From: Verrucomicrobiia bacterium | GTDB lineage: Bacteria > Verrucomicrobiota > Verrucomicrobiia > Verrucomicrobiales > Akkermansiaceae | Direction of reading: 5' to 3' | NCBI GenBank assembly: GCA_947460915.1 | Contig: CANHKJ010000067.1 | Location: forward strand, 1 to 12,260 | Length of the DNA: 12,260 nt | Shown here: one piece after another, positions 8,166-12,260 of the stretch | How the letters are laid out: every line of letters starts with the position of its first letter | Numbering within the stretch: the first letter of the stretch is position 1 | The notes under the pieces: model-generated | Databases searched by the model: none | Seen by the model: the letters and a program-made list of their open reading frames with translations, nothing else | Told to the model about the DNA's origin: nothing | Made by a program: the position numbers and the translations under genes

Positions 8166-8222
8166 TCGCCATGGCATCGCAGGTCCGTGTGACGTAGCAC
8201 TCACGGGTTGGCGAATTTTTTT
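8166..8222 (+). terminator. Candidate intrinsic terminator after the pirin-FMN reductase pair
   Basis: An outer 6-bp stem pairs TCGCCA (8166-8171) with TGGCGA (8209-8214) and encloses an inner 5-bp stem, CCGTG (8185-8189) with CACGG (8202-8206). Seven T residues follow at 8216-8222. The placement directly after the stop codon and the T-tract fit a rho-independent terminator, though the branched, interrupted stem is atypical. Confidence 0.45.
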
Positions 8223-8260
8223 GTAACGATTGATGCTCTGGCATCGTATCGTCACCAGAC

Positions 8261-9679
8261 ATGCACCACCCTTGGCAAGCTCGCGACCTGATTACTGACC
8301 GACGTGATTTTTTGCGTCGTTGCGGCATGGGCTTTGGCACCATGGCGCTCGGCAATCTCATGCAGTCCGCCTCTGCCGCACAAAAGCCCTTACCCGGCAC
8401 ACCTCACTATGCGCCAAAGGCCAAACGCGTGGTGCATTTGTTCATGAACGGCGGCCCCTCGCAAGTGGATACCTTCGATCCCAAGCCCGCCTTGCAAGAA
8501 CAGCACGGCAAGCAAATTTCTTTGGATGGTCGCAAGACCGAGCGCCCGACTGGCGCGGCCCTGCGTTCACCTTTTTCCTTCAAACGCTATGGTCAATCGG
8601 GGCTAGAAGTGAGTGAACTTTTTGCCCATACGGCTCAGCATGCGGACGATCTTTGCGTGATCCGCTCGATGACGGCAGATGTGCCGAACCATGAGCCATC
8701 GCTGATGTTGATGAACTGTGGCGAAGGCCGATTGCCGCGACCGTCCATGGGCTCGTGGGTCACCTATGGCCTCGGCAGCGAAAACGAAAATCTCCCCGCC
8801 TACGTATCGCTTTGCCCTGGTGGCATGCCGATCAAACGAGCGGAAAATTGGCGCTCGTCATTTTTGCCGGGCCGTTTCCAAGGTACCTATCTCGATTCCT
8901 CGATTCAGCAAGTGGAGGACATGATCGAAAATCTTCGCAACACGCAAGTGCGCGATGCAAGGCAGGCGAAACAACTCGATTTCCTGCGTCAAGTGAACGA
9001 GCAACACCTGCGGGAGCAACAGCACGATCCGCAACTGGAGGCGCGCATTCGGAGCTTCGAGCTTGCCTATCGCATGCAAACCGATGCCACCGATGCCTTC
9101 GATATCTCGCGTGAACCCCAACACATCCGCGACATGTATGGGCCAGGAAATTTCGCGCGCCAATGCCTCATGGCCCGACGTTTGATCGAGCGCGGTGTGC
9201 GTTTTGTGCAACTCTGGCATGGCGCAGGCCAGCCGTGGGATAGTCACGACGACATCGAGGACCATCGACGTCTCGCCAAGGAGTGCGATCAAGCGATCGG
9301 CGCCTTTCTAACTGACCTCAAAATGCGCGGTCTGCTGGATGAGACCCTAGTGCTATGGGGTGGAGAATTTGGCCGCACCCCAGTGGTCGAGCTACCACAA
9401 GCCGGCTCGAATAAGGGCGTGATGAAAGGGCGCGATCACAATCACTACGGCTTCAGTGTGTGGATGGCTGGCGGTGGAGTCAAAGGCGGTCACGTCCACG
9501 GCAGCACCGATGAATTTGGCTTTGCCGCGGTGGACCAACCCGTGCACGTTCATGATCTACACGCCACGATGTTTCACCTGCTCGGCATGAACCACGAGGA
9601 ACTGACCTTTCACTACTCGGGTCGAGATTTTCGCCCTACCGATGTGCACGGAAAAATCGTCACCAACATCATCGCCTGA
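8261..9679 (+). CDS. Tat-exported DUF1501 domain protein
   Basis: A 472-residue member of DUF1501 (PF07394), a sulfatase/phosphatase-superfamily-like group abundant in Planctomycetota and Verrucomicrobiota. A twin-arginine signal starts at TDRRDFLRR (12-20), followed by a hydrophobic stretch (23-34) and ASA before residue 40, so folded export to the periplasm is likely. Family blocks are intact: FMNGGPSQVDTFDPKP (61-76), WDSHDDIEDH (326-335), WGGEFGRTP (366-374), GRDHNHYGFSVWMAGGG (390-406) and HDLHATMFHLLG (431-442). The Asp/His-rich motifs suggest metal binding, but no reaction has been established to my knowledge. These genes usually follow a DUF1549/DUF1553 cytochrome-like partner; here the upstream neighbour is the FMN reductase and the partner is absent. 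A short hairpin overlaps the stop codon. The ATG at 8261 gives the family's usual spacing to the Tat motif. Confidence 0.96.
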   Translation: MHHPWQARDLITDRRDFLRRCGMGFGTMALGNLMQSASAAQKPLPGTPHYAPKAKRVVHLFMNGGPSQVDTFDPKPALQEQHGKQISLDGRKTERPTGAALRSPFSFKRYGQSGLEVSELFAHTAQHADDLCVIRSMTADVPNHEPSLMLMNCGEGRLPRPSMGSWVTYGLGSENENLPAYVSLCPGGMPIKRAENWRSSFLPGRFQGTYLDSSIQQVEDMIENLRNTQVRDARQAKQLDFLRQVNEQHLREQQHDPQLEARIRSFELAYRMQTDATDAFDISREPQHIRDMYGPGNFARQCLMARRLIERGVRFVQLWHGAGQPWDSHDDIEDHRRLAKECDQAIGAFLTDLKMRGLLDETLVLWGGEFGRTPVVELPQAGSNKGVMKGRDHNHYGFSVWMAGGGVKGGHVHGSTDEFGFAAVDQPVHVHDLHATMFHLLGMNHEELTFHYSGRDFRPTDVHGKIVTNIIA

Positions 9680-9689
9680 GTTTGCTCAG
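9676..9689 (+). other. Small hairpin over the stop codon of the DUF1501 gene
   Basis: CTGAG (9676-9680) and CTCAG (9685-9689) form a perfect 5-bp stem with a TTTG loop; the stop codon TGA lies in the left arm. No T-tract follows, so it is not an intrinsic terminator by standard criteria. The same two arms recur after the exonuclease gene at 10334-10346. Confidence 0.4.
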
Positions 9690-9695
9690 TTCTGC

Positions 9696-9725
9696 TTGTC
9701 AGAGCTAGCGCTTCACGCGTAGGAT
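9696..9725 (+). promoter_or_regulatory. Candidate promoter for the exonuclease-like gene
   Basis: TTGTCA (9696-9701) and TAGGAT (9720-9725) are separated by 18 nt, a plausible sigma70-type spacing. The -10 box ends 12 nt before the ATG at 9738, so the message would have a leader of only about five nucleotides. This is a pattern match, without support from transcript data. Confidence 0.4.
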
Positions 9726-9737
9726 GCGCGAACCTTC

Positions 9738-10322
9738 ATGCATGCCGATTGCCTCATCCGAGATGCCCATTTCGTCGCCATCGACTTCGAGTCGGCTGGT
9801 GCCGCACGGGGCATGACCGATGTGCCGATCCAGATCGGTCTCGCCTCTTGGTCCATTGCTCGCGGCCACCACAACGCCTTCGTATCCTACCTCCACGCCG
9901 ATGGACCGATCACTTGGGCGGCACAGAAAGTTCACGGCATCACCCGCGATGATTTGCTCGATGCGCCCAGTCTGCGCTCGCTATGGCCGACGCTCAAGGA
10001 GCACTTGCACGGTCGCATCGTCGTGGCCCACGGCAAAGGCACCGAGAAACGTTTCCTCCGCGCCTTTCCTGGCCATGGTTTTGGGCCGTGGGTTGATACC
10101 CTTTTGCTCGCTCGCAGCGTCTGGCCGCAAGCGGGTGATCACTCACTCGGCAGCCTGTGCACCGAACTAGGACTCAAGCCGCAGATCGATGCTCTCTGCC
10201 CTAACAAAACTTGGCACGATGCCCTCTACGATGCGATCGCCTCCCTTTGCTTGTTGGAAAAAATCATCGCGATCTCTAACATCGAGCATTTCCCCATCAG
10301 TCAACTCCTGCCACGCAAGTGA
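9738..10322 (+). CDS. DEDDh-type 3'-5' exonuclease-like protein (DNA polymerase III epsilon family)
   Basis: A 194-residue single-domain protein of the RNase T/DnaQ exonuclease fold. ExoI is AIDFES with Asp16 and Glu18. Between ExoI and ExoII lies the typical VHGITRDDL (65-73). ExoIII is HDALYDA with His160 and Asp165, the HxAxxDA pattern that defines the DEDDh subgroup. ExoII is odd: family members usually read HNAxFD, but here it is HGKGTEKRFL (98-107), so Glu103 stands where the second metal-binding Asp is expected and Gly99 replaces Asn. Activity may be retained or altered. The protein lacks polymerase-binding or helicase extensions, so it is a stand-alone nuclease for DNA or RNA trimming rather than the obvious replicative proofreader. 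It has its own candidate promoter and a following hairpin, so it is probably monocistronic. No Shine-Dalgarno sequence sits at the usual distance. Confidence 0.9.
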   Translation: MHADCLIRDAHFVAIDFESAGAARGMTDVPIQIGLASWSIARGHHNAFVSYLHADGPITWAAQKVHGITRDDLLDAPSLRSLWPTLKEHLHGRIVVAHGKGTEKRFLRAFPGHGFGPWVDTLLLARSVWPQAGDHSLGSLCTELGLKPQIDALCPNKTWHDALYDAIASLCLLEKIIAISNIEHFPISQLLPRK

Positions 10323-10329
10323 AATCAAT

Positions 10330-10349
10330 CGCACTGAGTCACTCAGGCG
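10330..10349 (+). terminator. Stem-loop just after the exonuclease-like gene
   Basis: CTGAG (10334-10338) pairs with CTCAG (10342-10346) around a TCA loop, and CGC (10330-10332) pairs with GCG (10347-10349) across a bulged A, giving 8 bp starting 8 nt after the stop codon. There is no T-tract, so it may be a rho-independent-like stop, a 3'-end stabiliser, or a regulator site. Confidence 0.35.
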
Positions 10350-10381
10350 CATGCTCTAACTAACATGTCGCATTTTCCCTG

Positions 10382-10409
10382 TTGCACCGAATCGAAATCG
10401 CAGTAAAAT
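10382..10409 (+). promoter_or_regulatory. Candidate promoter for the GYF_2-AIM24 gene, likely leaderless
   Basis: TTGCAC (10382-10387) and TAAAAT (10404-10409) are 16 nt apart, near the sigma70 optimum. The -10 box ends only 7 nt before the ATG at 10417, so transcription would begin at or next to the start codon, in keeping with the absence of a ribosome binding site there. Confidence 0.5.
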
Positions 10410-10416
10410 CACAGCG

Positions 10417-11406
10417 ATGAAAAAATGGCACTATCACACACCGTCCGGCAGCAATGGCACCTCCGATGAAGAAAACCTGAGTGAACTGGTCCTCAGCGGC
10501 ACGCTCAAGGCCGACACCTTTGTTTGGTCCACTGGCATGACCGAGTGGCAACCAGCCGCGCAAGTTCTGCCAGCTTTGTTTCCGCCCAGCAGCACTCCAC
10601 CGGCACTACCGACACAACTTGCCAACAAAGGAAAACGCTCGCACGAGATCGACTTCACCATTCTCGGCGAGAGCATGCAAATGGTCGAGATCGAGCTCGA
10701 TCCCGGCGAGACCGTTGTCGCTGAGGCAGGAGCCATGAACTACATGGAAGATGGGATCGCTTTCGAGACCAAAATGGGCGATGGCTCCCAGCCCGATAGC
10801 GGCTTCATGGGTAAATTGATGGCCGTAGGCAAGCGCGCACTCACTGGCGAATCCCTGTTCATGACCCACTTCACCAACCGCGGCGCAGGCAAAAAAACCG
10901 TGGCCTTTGCCTCGCCTTACCCCGGCACCATCATCCCTGTCGATCTCTCCCAACTTGGCGGCGAGCTCCTCTGCCAACGCGATGCTTTCCTCTGCGCCGC
11001 CATGGGCACGCAAATCGGCATGGCCTTCAACAAAAAACTCGGTGCAGGATTTTTCGGCGGCGAGGGCTTCATCCTCCAGCGCCTCAACGGTGACGGCATG
11101 GCCTTCATCCACGCCGGCGGCATGGTCGTCCGCAAGGAATTGAAAGGCGAAAAACTGCTCGTTGATACTGGCTGTCTCGTCGCTTTCACCAACCAAATCA
11201 ACTACTCCATCGAGCGCGCGGGCAACCTAAAATCCATGGTCTTCGGCGGCGAAGGACTTTTCCTCGCCACCCTGCAAGGTCACGGCACCGTTTGGCTCCA
11301 GAGCCTGCCCTTCGGGCGCATGGCTGCACGCATCGTCGGTGCCGGCGGTGGTGGTCAAGAACAAGGCGGCGCACTCGGCGGACTCTCTAGCATTTTTTCT
11401 GAGTAA
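10417..11406 (+). CDS. GYF_2 domain fused to AIM24/TIGR00266 family protein
   Basis: A 329-residue protein with two parts. Residues 2-55 resemble the GYF_2 (DUF4339) domain: KKWHYHTPSG at the start, then LVLSGTLKADTFVW and MTEWQPAAQV, with the expected Trp and aromatic spacing; such domains are small peptide-binding modules. A Pro/Ser-rich linker (56-70) follows. Residues 77-305 match the AIM24 family (PF01987, TIGR00266), a beta-rich fold related to tryptophan RNA-binding attenuator-like proteins. Landmarks are AEAGAMNYM (102-110), GFFGGEGFILQRLNGDG (211-227) and FGGEGLFLATLQGHG (276-290). The C-terminus is Gly-rich (308-322). Yeast Aim24 acts in mitochondrial inner-membrane organisation; bacterial function is unknown. 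There is no signal peptide or membrane segment, so it is cytosolic or peripherally bound. The gene seems to stand alone between two hairpins. Confidence 0.93.
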   Translation: MKKWHYHTPSGSNGTSDEENLSELVLSGTLKADTFVWSTGMTEWQPAAQVLPALFPPSSTPPALPTQLANKGKRSHEIDFTILGESMQMVEIELDPGETVVAEAGAMNYMEDGIAFETKMGDGSQPDSGFMGKLMAVGKRALTGESLFMTHFTNRGAGKKTVAFASPYPGTIIPVDLSQLGGELLCQRDAFLCAAMGTQIGMAFNKKLGAGFFGGEGFILQRLNGDGMAFIHAGGMVVRKELKGEKLLVDTGCLVAFTNQINYSIERAGNLKSMVFGGEGLFLATLQGHGTVWLQSLPFGRMAARIVGAGGGGQEQGGALGGLSSIFSE

Positions 11407-11430
11407 GAATCACCCTCCCCCGCATCATCG

Positions 11431-11451
11431 ACTTCACCCCCCTGGTGAAGT
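11431..11451 (+). terminator. Strong stem-loop after the AIM24-family gene
   Basis: ACTTCACC (11431-11438) and GGTGAAGT (11444-11451) form a perfect 8-bp stem around a CCCCT loop, 24 nt after the stop codon. The stem is clear, but no T-run follows, so transcription termination is probable only from its position. Confidence 0.45.
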
Positions 11452-11461
11452 AGCAAGTAGC
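11448..11461 (+). repeat. Two copies of the heptamer AAGTAGC
   Basis: AAGTAGC occurs twice in tandem (11448-11454 and 11455-11461), starting inside the right arm of the preceding hairpin and ending 10 bp before a second, longer heptamer array. Alone it could be chance, but the shared 7-bp period with the adjacent array makes it notable. Confidence 0.5.
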
Positions 11462-11471
11462 AAAGAAAGAT

Positions 11472-11531
11472 ACCAGTGACCAGTGACCAGTGACCAGTGA
11501 CCAGTGACCAGTGACCAGTGACCAGTGACCA
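11472..11531 (+). repeat. Heptamer tandem repeat, ACCAGTG x 8.6
   Basis: Eight perfect head-to-tail copies of ACCAGTG plus ACCA run without a single mismatch over 60 bp. The period of seven is not a multiple of three and no conserved gene crosses it; a minus-strand open frame over it yields only a repetitive VTGHWSL peptide. It resembles the short tandemly repeated heptamers known from cyanobacterial genomes and seen in other environmental bacteria. Perfect identity suggests active slippage or recent expansion. It lies 109 bp upstream of the hisG start. Confidence 0.95.
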
Positions 11532-11574
11532 AAATACTTAACTTCCCCTGATAATTTTTGTCTGATGCCAGAAA

Positions 11575-11605
11575 AAATCAAAAAAAAGCGCCTTTTTCTT
11601 GATTT
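11575..11605 (+). other. A/T-rich stem-loop in the hisG leader
   Basis: Positions 11575-11588 pair with 11592-11605 in 13 of 14 positions (one A-C mismatch at 11582/11598), closed by a CGC triloop. The left arm is A-rich and the right arm T/C-rich; the structure ends 35 nt before the hisG ATG. It could be a leader hairpin, a protein-binding site or a cruciform; no T-tract after the stem and no histidine-codon leader peptide are visible. Confidence 0.5.
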
Positions 11606-11640
11606 CTCCGAAAAACCCATCTACAACCCGCCCCCCGTCC

Positions 11641-12260
11641 ATGTCCCAACGCACACTCAAGATCGCCATTCCGAAAGGAAGCCTCGAAGCCCCCACCGTG
11701 GAGCTTCTCGCCAAGGCTGGCTACGAAGTCTACGTATCCAATCGCGGACTGCGACCCACCTCCAACGATCCCGAGCTCGATATCTACCTCATCCGCGCCC
11801 AAGAAGTCGGACGTTACATCGACCAAGGCTTCCTCGATTGCGGCATCACTGGTTACGATTGGGCCTACGAAAACGGTGCCGACCTCGTCGATCTCGCCGA
11901 GCTTCCTTATTCCCGCGCCACTGCCCGACCTACCCGCTGGGTGCTCGTCGTGCCAGAAGATTCACCCATCCAGAAACCCGAGGACCTCGAGGGCAAACGC
12001 ATCGCCACCGAAGGCGTCGGCATCACCCAACGCTACCTCGCCGCCAAAGGCATCAACGCCGAAGTCGAATTCTCCTGGGGTGCCACCGAGGTCAAAGTCC
12101 CTGATCTCGTCGATGCCATCGTCGATGTCACCGAGACCGGCTCCTCGATCAAGGCCAACAAACTTCGCATCGTCGATACCCTCCTCACTTCCTTCCCCCA
12201 CTTCTACGCCAGCCCCGCTGCCGCCGCAGATCCCTGGAAGAAGCAAAAAATGGACTGCAT
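11641..12260 (+). CDS. hisG: HisG, ATP phosphoribosyltransferase (N-terminal part, runs off right edge)
   Basis: The first 206 codons of the enzyme that joins ATP and PRPP to form phosphoribosyl-ATP, the first and feedback-controlled step of histidine synthesis. KIAIPKGSL (7-15) is the conserved N-terminal strand and loop; GITGYDW (68-74) and RWVLVVPED (99-107) are typical of the periplasmic-binding-like catalytic lobes; and DVTETGSSIKANKL (162-175) is the PRPP-binding loop. The frame is still open at the edge with a DPWKKQK segment, so it may be the long form with a C-terminal regulatory domain, but this cannot be decided here. The ATG at 11641 fits the family N-terminus; the preceding bases are C-rich with no Shine-Dalgarno motif. 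The upstream gap (11407-11640) holds a hairpin, two heptamer repeats and an A/T-rich stem-loop. Confidence 0.97.
   Translation, partial: MSQRTLKIAIPKGSLEAPTVELLAKAGYEVYVSNRGLRPTSNDPELDIYLIRAQEVGRYIDQGFLDCGITGYDWAYENGADLVDLAELPYSRATARPTRWVLVVPEDSPIQKPEDLEGKRIATEGVGITQRYLAAKGINAEVEFSWGATEVKVPDLVDAIVDVTETGSSIKANKLRIVDTLLTSFPHFYASPAAAADPWKKQKMDC

Noticed and set aside
11472..11531. Possible CRISPR array
   Set aside because: Units are 7 bp and contiguous with no spacers, and no cas gene is present.
11387..11620. Minus-strand open frame with a VTGHWSL repeat peptide
   Set aside because: It is a translation of the heptamer array (7 bp read in threes gives a 7-residue repeat), overlaps the AIM24 gene end and resembles no real protein.
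11565..12104. Plus-strand open frame starting at the ATG at 11565
   Set aside because: It overlaps hisG in another frame and yields a low-complexity Arg/His/Pro-rich product typical of a shadow frame.

Overview
The window looks like ordinary chromosome from a member of the Verrucomicrobiota or a close PVC relative. The reasons are gene content only: a very long protein with autotransporter-associated beta-strand repeats, a Tat-exported DUF1501 protein, a secreted esterase/SMP-30 fusion, a GYF_2-AIM24 protein, and intergenic repeats of the TTCGTG and heptamer kinds that I remember from such genomes. No taxonomic marker was tested. I see no tRNA, rRNA, CRISPR array, insertion sequence, integrase or defence cassette.

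Layout. Positions 1-2226 (-) hold the N-terminal 742 residues of a secreted beta-helix repeat protein that runs off the left edge. Its candidate promoter lies in the 245-bp divergent gap (2227-2471). On the other side of that gap, menD and menH (2472-4780, +) overlap by 4 bp and encode two consecutive steps of classical, chorismate-derived menaquinone synthesis. A secreted two-domain hydrolase (4886-6643, -) converges on menH, with a three-unit TTCGTG repeat between them. A second divergent gap (6644-6841) leads to a pirin (6842-7543) and an NAD(P)H-dependent FMN reductase (7575-8165), 31 bp apart and probably one redox operon. A probable terminator separates these from a Tat-exported DUF1501 protein (8261-9679). 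A DEDDh-type 3'-5' exonuclease-like protein (9738-10322) and a GYF_2-AIM24 protein (10417-11406) follow. A 234-bp gap (11407-11640) carries a hairpin, two heptamer tandem repeats and an A/T-rich stem-loop. It precedes hisG (11641 onward), which runs off the right edge. No gene-free stretch exceeds 300 bp.

How the genes relate. Only menD-menH is a clear functional pair. Pirin and FMN reductase are a plausible pair. The remaining genes look like neighbouring single-gene units, several with a hairpin just after the stop codon. None of the ten genes has a good Shine-Dalgarno sequence, and two candidate promoters sit so close to the ATG that the transcripts would be leaderless or nearly so.

I found no convincing new multi-gene system. 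The most useful leads are the heptamer tandem repeat and stem-loop upstream of hisG, the glutamate in place of the usual ExoII aspartate in the exonuclease, the esterase/SMP-30 fusion, the solitary DUF1501 gene, the 17-residue repeat in the beta-helix protein, and the lack of Shine-Dalgarno sequences.
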